Below are positions 1 through 7,185 of a DNA stretch of 21,464 nucleotides, piece by piece. The notes below the pieces were generated by a model, which saw only the letters and a list, made by a program, of their open reading frames with translations, did not search any database and was not told the origin of the DNA. Every line of letters begins with the position of its first letter. Position 1 is the first letter of the stretch. Location of the stretch: positions 1 through 21,464 of IMG/VR virus record IMGVR_UViG_3300037845_000113; one strand, given 5' to 3'. The translations under genes and the position numbers were made by a program. This stretch comes from a virus.

Positions 1-849
1 GACGTCGATGACGACCTCTTTGTCGAAAACCGCGTCCGGATCGCTAGAAAGCCGTCGCCAGGCCCTGAGCGCCTCCTCCCAGATGTCACCCTGCGGCGCG
101 TACGGACGCCCTCGCAAGAACTCGAATGTCTTTTCATCCGGCGCAACCATGCCCATCTTTGCAGCAAGCTCGATCGAGAGATTGCAGATCGTCAGCCGTC
201 CCTCGATCGGCATGTCGCGAATGGCGTTGCCGGCATATTCGACGGCATAGCCGGTACCGCCGGCTGTACCGACGTGCCCGATCAACGCCAGGATGAGGTC
301 CTTGGCAGTGACGCCAAGTGGAAGCTTGCCTTCGAACTTCACGCGCATGGTTCTCGGCCGTCGCTGAATGAGTGCTTGCGTCGCCAGGACGTGAGTGAGC
401 TCGCTGGAGCCGATCCCGAATGCCAAAGCGCCAAGCCCGCCATGGGTGCAGGTATGGCTGTCGCCACAGACGATCAGGCAGCCTGGAAGACTCAAGCCAA
501 GCTCGGGCCCGATGACATGAACGATACCTTGTCCCGGTTGGTCGATGTCGAACAGTTCAATGCCGCTGGCCGCGGTCTCGACGCGAAGCGCAGCGAGCAA
601 TTCCTGCCCGATCTTGCTGGTGCCGGCGCGGCCATGCGCGGTGGAGATGGCATGATCCGGCGTCGCGAATGTCAGCTCCGGATTGTGAACCCTGAGTCCT
701 CTGCTCTTGAGATCAAGCAGCCCTCGCGAGCCACCGAGATCGTGAAGCAAATGGCGATCGACATGAAGGAGATCGGTGTCCTCGCTCACGCGAGCGATGA
801 CGTGCTGGTTCCAGATCTTGGCCAGCATCGTGCGGCCTGGCTTTCCCAA
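1..849 (-). CDS. leuC: 3-isopropylmalate dehydratase large subunit (LeuC-type aconitase family), C-terminus cut by window edge
   Basis: The reading frame stays open for 283 codons to the window edge. The LeuC signature is clear: CGDSHTCTHGGLGALAFGIG followed by SSELTHVLATQ, then GKLPLGVTAKDLILALIG and GTAGGTGYAVEYAG. Family members isomerise 2- to 3-isopropylmalate in leucine synthesis, or related C5 diacids, with a 4Fe-4S cluster and a separate LeuD subunit. About 180 residues, including the three cluster cysteines, lie outside the window. I chose the TTG at 849 because GGAGG sits 6 nt upstream and it gives the usual LGKPGRT...KIWNQH start; an ATG at 828 is the alternative. It lies 184 bp downstream of a CoA-transferase gene on the same strand. 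That pairing suggests a catabolic paralogue rather than the housekeeping leucine gene, but this is inference. Confidence 0.9.
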   Translation of the reverse strand, partial: MGKPGRTMLAKIWNQHVIARVSEDTDLLHVDRHLLHDLGGSRGLLDLKSRGLRVHNPELTFATPDHAISTAHGRAGTSKIGQELLAALRVETAASGIELFDIDQPGQGIVHVIGPELGLSLPGCLIVCGDSHTCTHGGLGALAFGIGSSELTHVLATQALIQRRPRTMRVKFEGKLPLGVTAKDLILALIGHVGTAGGTGYAVEYAGNAIRDMPIEGRLTICNLSIELAAKMGMVAPDEKTFEFLRGRPYAPQGDIWEEALRAWRRLSSDPDAVFDKEVVIDV

Positions 850-1033
850 GGCAATCCTCCCTTTGGCTTCTCAAGGCCGGCGACATCAGCCGCTAACCGC
901 CGCTTTGCACGGCTTCTGGTTAAGGCATTCAGTCTCTATCAAAGCATGCCGGACCGCCGAGGCGCCAGAGCAGATTTGGCAACTCAGAACGTCGGTATTT
1001 GCGCCGGCTGCCTTGGTAGCGACGTTGGGTTTA

Positions 1034-2308
1034 CTAAGAGGCAGCCTGACCACCCACCTGCGCCTTGCCGAACGCGCCGGCCTTTGCGAGTACCGCGATG
1101 CGGGCATCGTCGTAGCCAAGTGTATTGCGCAAGACATCTCTCGTGTGCTGCCCCAACAGGGGAGCCGCCACGGGATCGATCGGTGGCGTCAGCTGCATAT
1201 TGAGCGGCGTTTCGATGTTCGGCACTGAGCCCGCGGTAGGATGGGATATCTTGCTGACACGGTGCCGCTCGCGGGCTTCGGGTGCGTTAAAACCCTGCTC
1301 GACCGTTCGAAGATAGCCAACGGGAATATTGGCCTTTTTCATCTTGGTCATCCAGCTTTCGAGTTTGTCGCCTGCAAAGACGCCGGCAATAATCGCGCGC
1401 AATGTCTCCTTGTTGGCCGAGCGGTTCCTGCGATCGGCGAATCTGGGATCGCTGATCAGATCCGGGCGCTCGAGCACTTCGGTGACCAATCGGCGATAGA
1501 GCCGGTCGTTGGCACAAGCCATGTAGAGCGGCCCGTCGGACGCTTCATAGACGCCGACCGTCGGCGAACCGTTCGGAGAATTTCCGAAGCGGCCGGGATT
1601 TGTACCATTGATCAGATACGCCATGCCGTAAAATCCCGTCATCGACATTGCAATATCGAACAGCGCGACCTCGACCTGCTGGCCCTTCCCGAGCCGGTCG
1701 CGCGCAATCAGCGCCAGCAAAATGGCGTTGCAAGCCGACATTCCCGTCGCCATGTCTACGATCGGCGGCCCCGTTCGCACCGCCGGTCCGTCGGGAAAGC
1801 CGTTCAGGGACATGAAGCCGCTCTCGGCCTGAGTGATCGGATCAAAGCCCGGGCGAGACGCGAACGGACCCCTGCGGCCATAGGCCGAAATCGAACAATA
1901 AACCAGACGCGGATTTGAGGGTGCAACCGAGGGATAATCGAGGCCAAACTTCTCCATCACGCTCGCCGAGAAATTTTCGACCACCACATCGGCCTTCGCG
2001 ATCAAGTCGCGCGCCACCTTACGCGCTTCGGGTCGCGTCAAATCGAGAGCGATGCCACGCTTGTTGCGGTTCAGGCTGAGATACGCGGCGCTTTCCCCGC
2101 CGATCTCGGCGTGCTCATAGGCGCGCGAATCGTCTCCTCCCTCCGGGTTCTCGATCTTGACGACCTCCGCGCCGAAATCGGCCAGAGTTTGCGTGCATGC
2201 CGGGCCGGCAACAACGCGGGTAAAATCGACCACCAACATGCCGTTGAGGGCGGTCGGAGCGTCCTTCGCGCGAGGTAAGCGTTCCGGCAACGGCACTCTG
2301 GCGGTCAT
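1034..2308 (-). CDS. Class III (CaiB/BaiF) CoA-transferase
   Basis: A complete 424-residue protein, close to the usual 400-430 of the formyl-CoA transferase/CaiB family, which moves CoA between carboxylic acids through an aspartyl-CoA thioester. The N-terminal half carries the expected DFTRVVAGPACTQTLADFGA, then VVKIENPEGGDDSR, LNRNKRGIALDL and DVVVENFS. The likely catalytic aspartate is D185 in PPIVDMATGM, by alignment to the invariant Asp of the family; RLGKGQQVEVALFD follows. The substrate cannot be read from sequence. With a LeuC homologue downstream it may activate or exchange CoA on a branched or C5 dicarboxylate (inference). AGGGA lies about 10 nt before the ATG. This is host DNA flanking the prophage. 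Confidence 0.93.
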   Translation of the reverse strand: MTARVPLPERLPRAKDAPTALNGMLVVDFTRVVAGPACTQTLADFGAEVVKIENPEGGDDSRAYEHAEIGGESAAYLSLNRNKRGIALDLTRPEARKVARDLIAKADVVVENFSASVMEKFGLDYPSVAPSNPRLVYCSISAYGRRGPFASRPGFDPITQAESGFMSLNGFPDGPAVRTGPPIVDMATGMSACNAILLALIARDRLGKGQQVEVALFDIAMSMTGFYGMAYLINGTNPGRFGNSPNGSPTVGVYEASDGPLYMACANDRLYRRLVTEVLERPDLISDPRFADRRNRSANKETLRAIIAGVFAGDKLESWMTKMKKANIPVGYLRTVEQGFNAPEARERHRVSKISHPTAGSVPNIETPLNMQLTPPIDPVAAPLLGQHTRDVLRNTLGYDDARIAVLAKAGAFGKAQVGGQAAS

Positions 2309-2456
2309 GATGAGACGTTCCCTCGCAATCTCTAACAGGCGGAGTTTAGGGTCTATTCCTGTGGGACCACAAGGGCTCGCCGCCGTTGACCTACTCTCAA
2401 TGCATACCGGGCATTACCTCTCGTCGATATCGGCGTCCAATTCAAAAAACAAAAAA
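2309..2456. other. Intergenic strip at the host/prophage boundary
   Basis: I see no gene here. It separates the host CoA-transferase start from the terminator that closes the prophage late operon, so the bacterial attachment junction probably lies in or near it. I could not identify a tRNA end or a repeated core, because the other prophage end is outside the window. On the minus strand a poor promoter-like pair (TTGTGG, 18 nt, TAAACT, around 2348-2377) could serve the CoA-transferase gene; this is weak. Confidence 0.4.
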
Positions 2457-2480
2457 GCCCGGTGGCATCGGCCACCGGGC
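2457..2480 (-). terminator. Strong intrinsic terminator closing the prophage late operon
   Basis: A perfect 10-bp stem (GCCCGGTGGC / GCCACCGGGC) has a 4-nt loop. Read on the minus strand it is followed by TTTTTTGTTTTTTG. Its orientation ends transcription from the acetyltransferase and lysis genes upstream and insulates the host CoA-transferase gene. The plus-strand side has A residues instead of T, so it is not bidirectional. Confidence 0.9.
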
Positions 2481-2560
2481 GAAAAAGCTAAGAATCGCAT
2501 GCGTTGATGACCAGGCTGCCTGGCTGTCAGATCCTGTAGTGTGTGCTGTGAACCATCCTC

Positions 2561-3013
2561 CTAATCACATCGAGCGCCCCTGATCTGCTTGCGCCAATAT
2601 AGCGTATGAGGCCAGCCCCAAGGCTCTCGGGGACGGTAGAGCCGATAGCCGGCCTTGATGAAATTGTTGGCCGAGGCCACGTTGTCGGTCGTGTCCGAGA
2701 CGACTGAAGACCATCCGTTTCGTCGCGCTCGCAACTCCAGCGCGCGCATGAACCGACATTGCAAAGAATGGCCACAGTGGCTCCTAGTCACCCCCACACG
2801 ACAAAAATATCCTGCATTGTCGGCGTACATCGAAGGTACCAGACCCGCAAACCCGACGGGGACGTTCCCGTGATACGCCAGCCACCAATGACCCCGATCG
2901 AATGGCGGCAGCGGGGCGCTCTCGAAGAATGTCAGCCGATGCAGGTCGCTCAGCGCGTCCGAGAACTCTTCGTCTCCTCCGTCAACCTCACGTATCCGAT
3001 AGATGCGCCGCAT
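2561..3013 (-). CDS. GNAT-family N-acetyltransferase at the end of the lysis operon
   Basis: A 150-residue protein with a GNAT fold pattern: a mid beta-strand segment (WWLAYHGNVPVGFAGLVPS), then an acetyl-CoA loop region (CRVGVTRSHCGHSLQCRFM) leading into a helix, and a C-terminal DTTDNVASANNFIKAGYRLY, the usual NxxAxxFYxxxGF-type element. The pyrophosphate loop (SHCGHS) diverges from the canonical Q/RxxGxG/A. The substrate is unknown. It is the last gene before the terminator at 2457-2480 and follows the lysis genes with a 57-nt gap. No clear Shine-Dalgarno precedes the ATG. It could modify a phage or host protein, or be a passenger gene; I cannot choose. Confidence 0.8.
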   Translation of the reverse strand: MRRIYRIREVDGGDEEFSDALSDLHRLTFFESAPLPPFDRGHWWLAYHGNVPVGFAGLVPSMYADNAGYFCRVGVTRSHCGHSLQCRFMRALELRARRNGWSSVVSDTTDNVASANNFIKAGYRLYRPREPWGWPHTLYWRKQIRGARCD

Positions 3014-3070
3014 GCCGTTGGCTCGCCTGTGGTCCGGAAAATTGCGCCTGGTTCCAAGAGGCAGCCGGGT

Positions 3071-3373
3071 TCACTTGCCAAGCACGACTTTGACGCCTAA
3101 CCAAACTGCGCCGAGAAGCCCGGTCACGATAACGGTCACAACCGCTTTGAAGGTGTAGCTTTCCGCCTGCTCTACGCTCTTGCGCCATCGTCGCAGATGC
3201 TGGAGGTCGGCGCGCAACTCTCGCCTATCATCTTCTTCAATGCCAAATGAGGTCAGTGTTGTCGCGACCGCCCGCAGCACGATGGCATCGACGTCATCGC
3301 GATGAAACCTTTGCTGTTCGGCGAGTGTCTCCACGACGATCGCCCTGACATCGTCATCTTGCAGAGTCTTCAT
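3071..3373 (-). CDS. Small protein with C-terminal membrane anchor, lysis cassette
   Basis: One hundred residues. The first 75 are charged and helical (ELRADLQHLRRWRKSVEQAE, likely coiled coil) and are followed by one transmembrane segment (AVVTVIVTGLLGAVWLGVKVV). The ATG overlaps the stop of the holin-like gene upstream (ATGA), so translation is probably coupled. Soluble-helix-plus-C-terminal-anchor proteins are common in lysis cassettes of rhizobial prophages, and I believe this belongs to a DUF6127-like group, but the family name is from memory. It may modulate the holin or be a structural membrane protein. Confidence 0.75.
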   Translation of the reverse strand: MKTLQDDDVRAIVVETLAEQQRFHRDDVDAIVLRAVATTLTSFGIEEDDRRELRADLQHLRRWRKSVEQAESYTFKAVVTVIVTGLLGAVWLGVKVVLGK

Positions 3374-3753
3374 CGCTTGATAATTCTCGCCACATTCTCA
3401 AACGTCCGTTTTCCGAAATAGAACGACATGACGAGTCCGGCCCAAATGCTAACATCGCCCTTGAGAGGAGGCGTCGTCCCAAGACCGAGAATGGTGTCCC
3501 AGATGATGCATTTCGCGAAGAACGCCAGCACGATGTAGAAGGCAAGCTTTTCGGGCTCCCAAGGGTGGCCGATCTCACTGGCTCTAAGCTGGGTCAACGC
3601 CTGCATCTCCGCGGTCTGCGCCGCGATTTCGCCGGCGGCCAGGTCTGCGGCAATCTTGCTGTCGACGTTGGCAGCCTTGAGCTTGGCTTGATATGCATCG
3701 AACAATGCCTTGATTACGGGGCCGCCAAGAAAGCTCAGAATCGTCATCCACAT
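3370..3753 (-). CDS. Holin, GTA-holin/3TM-like
   Basis: A 127-residue protein. The N-terminus (MWMTILSFLGGPVIKALFDA) is hydrophobic, an amphipathic middle (LKAANVDSKIAADLAAGEIAAQTAEMQ) follows, and the C-terminal half has two hydrophobic segments (LAFYIVLAFFAKCIIWDTIL and VSIWAGLVMSFYFG) ending in a basic tail. The charged linker with HPWEPEK before the second segment fits the alphaproteobacterial phage/GTA holin pattern. Holins form inner-membrane holes that release the endolysin. The gene stops inside the start of the next gene (ATGA overlap) and begins 1 nt after the stop of the gene before it, so it is part of one tight cassette. Confidence 0.78.
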   Translation of the reverse strand: MWMTILSFLGGPVIKALFDAYQAKLKAANVDSKIAADLAAGEIAAQTAEMQALTQLRASEIGHPWEPEKLAFYIVLAFFAKCIIWDTILGLGTTPPLKGDVSIWAGLVMSFYFGKRTFENVARIIKR

Positions 3754-3754
3754 T

Positions 3755-3997
3755 TCAGTCAGCCTTCTTCAGCGATCTCAGCCGAGCCAGGATCGTCATC
3801 ACCGATATGCCCAGAAGAATGCGTCCCGTGGTTTTTGCGTCGCCGATTGCCGCGCTGAGTTGATCCCTCAGAGTCGGATCGCCGAGCGCATCGCCGATGT
3901 TGTCGATGAAGGCCATCGTGCTGCCGGCAATCGCCAGCGCATATCCCCACGCGATCGTCGTGGAGTGGAGACAAAACGCCTTGATCCTGCAGATCAT
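3755..3997 (-). CDS. Small membrane protein of the lysis cassette
   Basis: Eighty residues. There is one hydrophobic stretch near the N-terminus (IAWGYALAIAGSTMAFI), a charged loop (DALGDPTLRDQLSAAIGDAK) and a second hydrophobic stretch (GRILLGISVMTILARL), so two membrane passes are likely. The ATG overlaps the preceding stop by four bases (ATGA), and it ends 1 nt before the 127-residue holin starts. It may be a second holin or an antiholin partner. No family name can be assigned with certainty. Confidence 0.72.
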   Translation of the reverse strand: MICRIKAFCLHSTTIAWGYALAIAGSTMAFIDNIGDALGDPTLRDQLSAAIGDAKTTGRILLGISVMTILARLRSLKKAD

Positions 3998-4146
3998 CGG
4001 ATCGCGGCCTTCAGTGAGGCAGCTTTCGTCTCAAGCGATTTGGCGAAGGTTTCACTACCGACGACCAATTGGGTGATTCTGTCCTTGAGAAACCAGCAAG
4101 CGGCAAAGCCGGCGGCAAACACAACCGCATCAAAGAACGTCCACAT
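3994..4146 (-). CDS. 50-residue single-pass membrane protein, lysis cassette
   Basis: A 50-residue protein. MWTFFDAVVFAAGFAACWFL is one N-terminal membrane segment and the tail is a charged amphipathic helix (KSLETKAASLKAAIR). The ATG at 4146 is chosen over upstream in-frame starts because GGAGATAGC sits just before it and because it falls 1 nt after the endolysin stop. The stop overlaps the next gene by ATGA. The N-anchored, helical layout recalls spanin or pinholin components, but size alone does not decide. Confidence 0.75.
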   Translation of the reverse strand: MWTFFDAVVFAAGFAACWFLKDRITQLVVGSETFAKSLETKAASLKAAIR

Positions 4147-4147
4147 G

Positions 4148-4864
4148 CTATCTCCTTTTGAATATGCTCGAGAGGAAGGCGGCAATGAACGCGCCGATCG
4201 AGCCTTTCGACGGGTTCCCGAGAGAGGGTTTGGTGGTCGTGCGAGACGACGGAATTTTGGGTCGTTCCCACTGTGCGGATGAAGAAGCCGGCGTCTTCGC
4301 GTTCGTGAAGCTGATAGTGGGGTCAAGCGCCATCATCGTCATGAGCAAGCCCGCGCAACCGAGTTGGCTATCGACGACGTCAGGATCGTAAACGCCGTCG
4401 CGCACATATTTGCCCGACTTGTACTGATCGGTGCCGGACCAGACGTAGGGAGATGGTCGCCCCCGTGCCGCGTAACCCAGGCCGTTATACTCCTCGAGCT
4501 TGGTGAGAGCGGCACCGAGGCTCCAGTCCTTGTTGCGAGCCGCATGCGGTGAACAGTTCACCAGCGCATCGACGGCGGCTTCCTCCCACGAAGCAAATGG
4601 ACCCCGGCCCGCCGGGACATGGATTGAGACCTTGTTCCAAGGATCGCCCTGCGCCAGCGAGCCTGACCAGTTTTGCGAGCACTCGCGCTCGTGGATGACG
4701 GCGATGATCGGCCAAGGGACGCCGGTTTTTGCCGAGACAGACTGGTATTTCTCCTTGGCAGCCTGCGAGACCAGGCGCTTCGCCACTGCGGCAAAATTGC
4801 GGATCACCTTGGCCGCAGCCCAGCGGTGAGCATTCGCGGCCCGGAGGGCAACGAGGTCGGTCAT
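4148..4864 (-). CDS. Endolysin, lysozyme-like peptidoglycan hydrolase
   Basis: A 238-residue protein. The conserved core has TGVPWPIIAVIHERECSQNW (candidate catalytic glutamates E59 and E61), LAQGDPWNKVSIHVPAGRGP, SWEEAAVDALVN, NKDWSLGAALTKLEEYNGLG and SPYVWSGTDQYKSGKYV. I recognise this as the lysozyme-like protein of rhizobial prophages. Unusually, it ends in a proline/serine/threonine linker (about 185-220) and a short hydrophobic amphipathic tail (SIGAFIAAFLSSIFKRR). No signal peptide is evident, so release through the holins is likely. The ATG at 4864 has GGAG upstream; longer in-frame starts run into the terminator. It is the first gene of the lysis cassette. Confidence 0.85.
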   Translation of the reverse strand: MTDLVALRAANAHRWAAAKVIRNFAAVAKRLVSQAAKEKYQSVSAKTGVPWPIIAVIHERECSQNWSGSLAQGDPWNKVSIHVPAGRGPFASWEEAAVDALVNCSPHAARNKDWSLGAALTKLEEYNGLGYAARGRPSPYVWSGTDQYKSGKYVRDGVYDPDVVDSQLGCAGLLMTMMALDPTISFTNAKTPASSSAQWERPKIPSSRTTTKPSLGNPSKGSIGAFIAAFLSSIFKRR

Positions 4865-4884
4865 TGAGAGCTCCGGAAATGAAA

Positions 4885-4905
4885 AAGCCGCCCGAAAGGC
4901 GGCTT
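4885..4905 (-). terminator. Hairpin terminator directly before the endolysin
   Basis: A perfect 8-bp stem (AAGCCGCC / GGCGGCTT) with a 5-nt loop runs into TTTTTC on the minus strand. The U-tract ends only about 15 nt before the endolysin start codon and just before its GGAG. There is no room for a promoter between hairpin and gene, so lysis expression must come through this site. Confidence 0.82.
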
Positions 4906-5113
4906 GATGGATCAGAGGTTGTAATGGTAGCAAGGCTAGATGTGGAACATCATCGCCCGCATTTTTCGAATTTGGACGCAGCGCGATGGCGCATGGCATC
5001 GCGCCGAAAATCCAACTCAAATGCGTCGCTATACGTCAAATGGCTGGGAATATCGCCGCGCCACGCCAGAAGAAGAATCCGCTCGTGCCGAAGAGGACGC
5101 TTGGTGAGCTGGA
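4906..5113. other. Gap between tail-collar gene and lysis terminator
   Basis: About 200 bp with no convincing gene. Minus-strand frames here lack a start codon with a ribosome site. One frame stays open for about 50 codons after the collar-fibre stop (around 4950-5108), but it has no ATG, GTG or TTG at a sensible place, so I do not call it. A lysis promoter could be here, but no clear -35/-10 pair was found. Confidence 0.4.
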
Positions 5114-6145
5114 TTAGAGAACCCGCAGAATTTTGTTGAGAACGATCGTCGGTGGCATCTTGTTGACGGCCGCCTGCGATGCATTCGTTGAAGTGACGCT
5201 TGCGGACCCTCCAACTGTCAGGTTAGCGTTATTCGACCATGTGCCGCCGGGGGCGACCTGGGGGATATGGACTGTACCACCGCCGGTGATGCTTGCACCA
5301 AAATCGCTAATGGTGTTGTTTGCGGAAGGAATGCCCCCAGTCGACGAAGTCGCTGTACCGCTAATAGTGCCGCTCGATGGAACGCCGGCAGGGATTTGAT
5401 TGGCAGCGAGCGAGACAGTTTCGGCGCCCCCCGTTGCACCTATCGTCGTGCCGGTGATGCTTGATCCGCTGCTGGTCAGCCGAGATGCTGCGCTCCCGCC
5501 CATGTCGTCTTTGCCGGCGATCACGCGCCCCCGCAGATCCGGCACGTTGAACGTTGTGCTGCCGTCTCCCGTTCCGAATGTCGTGCTGACCATTGAGAAA
5601 TACGACGCATAGGTTATGCGGCTGATCGCTTGGCCGAACGGCAACACGAAATTCGAGTTAGGGGCGGTCGCTCCCGTGTAATCAATTATGCCTCCGAGCG
5701 GGATCAAATATGGACTCGCACCATAGAAGCCCCGCAGGTAGAATGCCCCGTCGCCGTTGTTGTAGGCCGCAACGTAGGGCGTGCCCTGGATGATCGTCCC
5801 TGCCAACAACTCCGTGTTCGGAGCGGTACGCAGCGGCTTTGCGCCGAGCGAATCCACGTTGAGGGTTACGGTTGCGCCGTTCGTGACATGTGGGGTGAAG
5901 GCAATCACCTGGCCATTGAGATGGGCCAGTGTATCGAAAACCTCATACGACGAAACCGCATAGGCCGTGGAGGTCCCCGTGGTGACGATCGCACCCGCGA
6001 TGTCATCGCGATATTTCGCCATCGCGGCCATCATCGCTCGCGCGGAATCATTGACGGTCGAGGGCGCCTGCCCCTCCGCCCAGTTGATCGTCGAGTCCAC
6101 GTTCGCGTTCGAACCCGAGGCCTGCAACCATTTGTAAAGAGTCAT
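5114..6145 (-). CDS. Phage tail-collar domain fibre protein
   Basis: A 343-residue protein. Residues 1-50 (MTLYKWLQASGSNANVDSTI) are a virion-attachment-like N-terminus. Residues 60-145 are beta-rich. The tail-collar domain is at about 149-215: IPLGGIIDYTGATAPNSNFV, GQAISR, STTFGTGDGSTTFNVPDLRG, VIAGKDDMGG. The rest is glycine/serine/threonine-rich and ends KMPPTIVLNKILRVL, as in many collar-type fibres. It probably forms a trimeric side or tail fibre that contacts the host surface. GGGAG precedes the ATG. It is the last structural gene before lysis. Confidence 0.9.
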   Translation of the reverse strand: MTLYKWLQASGSNANVDSTINWAEGQAPSTVNDSARAMMAAMAKYRDDIAGAIVTTGTSTAYAVSSYEVFDTLAHLNGQVIAFTPHVTNGATVTLNVDSLGAKPLRTAPNTELLAGTIIQGTPYVAAYNNGDGAFYLRGFYGASPYLIPLGGIIDYTGATAPNSNFVLPFGQAISRITYASYFSMVSTTFGTGDGSTTFNVPDLRGRVIAGKDDMGGSAASRLTSSGSSITGTTIGATGGAETVSLAANQIPAGVPSSGTISGTATSSTGGIPSANNTISDFGASITGGGTVHIPQVAPGGTWSNNANLTVGGSASVTSTNASQAAVNKMPPTIVLNKILRVL

Positions 6146-6168
6146 CGTTGCTCCCTGAAATGAAAATG

Positions 6169-6186
6169 GCGACCCATCGGGGCCGC
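6169..6186 (-). terminator. Possible weak terminator between an unknown gene and the collar fibre
   Basis: A 7-bp stem with one G-T pair (GCGGCCC / GGGTCGC) and a 4-nt loop is followed on the minus strand by CATTTTCATTT. It lies between the 66-residue gene and the fibre gene. The U-tract is broken, so at best it would attenuate. Confidence 0.4.
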
Positions 6187-6217
6187 TGCCGCTGTGTCGA
6201 TTGAGGAAGTCCTTCGG

Positions 6218-6418
6218 CTAGCCCCTACGATCCAGCTCCAGAAATTGCGTGCAGGGACATGCCGGCGCCCGGGCCGTCAGCAGATTGCGGATCACGCCGG
6301 CGGGCACGCCTGGATTTTCCTTCGCCACCGTTCCGGCCCGCGTGTCGATGATGGCTTCGATTTCGGCGCGAATCTGCTTGATACGATCCTCAAGTGTCGC
6401 TGCGGGCGTCGGCTTCAT
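6218..6418 (-). CDS. Small phage protein of unknown function (66 aa)
   Basis: Sixty-six residues. A helical N-terminus (TLEDRIKQIRAEIEAIID) is followed by TRAGTVAKENPGVPAGVIRN and a short tail with a CPC pair. No family is recognised. An AAGGA motif lies about 10 nt before the ATG. The gene starts 29 nt inside the end of the 163-residue gene and is the third of three overlapping genes, so it is probably co-translated with them. The position just before the fibre gene suggests a virion or fibre-assembly helper, which is inference. Confidence 0.65.
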   Translation of the reverse strand: MKPTPAATLEDRIKQIRAEIEAIIDTRAGTVAKENPGVPAGVIRNLLTARAPACPCTQFLELDRRG

Positions 6419-6881
6419 GCGATTGCATTCCTTCGATTGGGTCAGATGGCGTCAGTGCCTCCGACAATTTTCGCGTGGCGGCCGCAGCGTCGTTCTGCGC
6501 GCGGCGGAGCGCCCGCTCGCGCTTTGCCTCGTGTTCGGTGACGAACACCTGCAAATCGTATGGCAACGACTTGAATTGAAGCTTGCAGCCGTCCGGCCAC
6601 GACCGCGGCGGCGCGATATCGGCGACTGCGCTGATCGCGGCGGCGGCAGCGCCTCCCAGCGTCGGGTCTGCTAGTCCGAGCGAGGTATGAAGCTTCGAGA
6701 TATCCTGAATCGCCGGCCAGAGCCGGTCGATGCCGAGCGCGGCGCAATCCTTGACAAAGCCCGCGACGATCGCCGGCGCCGCCGGACAGAACGAAGCTCC
6801 GTTCAACTCGCACCACCGCGCAAAGACGGGCGCGGCGCGAAAGCGCGCCTGCGCCAGCGCCGCCAGCACGGGATTGATCAT
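6390..6881 (-). CDS. Phage protein of unknown function (163 aa)
   Basis: A 163-residue protein. Residues 1-100 are mixed helical with ARWCELNGASFCPAAPAIVA and RLWPAIQDISKLHTSLGLAD, which may be a compact helical domain. Residues 110-150 form a long charged helix (EHEAKRERALRRAQNDAAAA). No membrane segment or known motif is seen. Its ATG overlaps the stop of the 87-residue gene (ATGA), and its end overlaps the 66-residue gene. Function unknown; the company is structural and late. Confidence 0.7.
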   Translation of the reverse strand: MINPVLAALAQARFRAAPVFARWCELNGASFCPAAPAIVAGFVKDCAALGIDRLWPAIQDISKLHTSLGLADPTLGGAAAAAISAVADIAPPRSWPDGCKLQFKSLPYDLQVFVTEHEAKRERALRRAQNDAAAATRKLSEALTPSDPIEGMQSHEADARSDT

Positions 6882-7141
6882 CGCCTGGCTTTGCGCAGCG
6901 CCTTGTGTACGTTGCCCATCCTGCGTCGCAATTCCATCAGTCGCACATGCCGGCGCAAGCTGTGGCTGCCGGAATCGATCTCGCCGTGGAGTTCGCCGTC
7001 GAAACGTTCCAGGGCCGCGACACGCTTCTTCGCGCCATAGAGAGCAAAATTGTCGGCCATCCTGTCAGACGACATCGGTTCGCCGTAAAGATTGCCAGTG
7101 ACGGATTCGGCGCGTTCTATGAAGTCACGGTCATCGGACAT
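6878..7141 (-). CDS. Small basic phage protein of unknown function (87 aa)
   Basis: Eighty-seven residues. An acidic start (MSDDRDFIERAESVTGNLYG) is followed by a strongly basic C-terminal helix (HSLRRHVRLMELRRRMGNVH...RKARR). It has no recognised family. GAGA lies about 8 nt before the ATG within a small inverted repeat (GAGAA-A-TTCTC). It is the first of three overlapping genes and follows the 202-residue gene by 44 nt. Confidence 0.65.
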   Translation of the reverse strand: MSDDRDFIERAESVTGNLYGEPMSSDRMADNFALYGAKKRVAALERFDGELHGEIDSGSHSLRRHVRLMELRRRMGNVHKALRKARR

Positions 7142-7185
7142 GGAGAATTTCTCAAATGCTGGATGGGCTGCCCGGAAGACGACGG

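Noticed and set aside
274-1203. Long plus-strand open frame (309 codons) over the leuC region
   Set aside because: It is antisense to a clearly recognisable LeuC frame and has no protein-like motifs; high GC produces long shadow frames.
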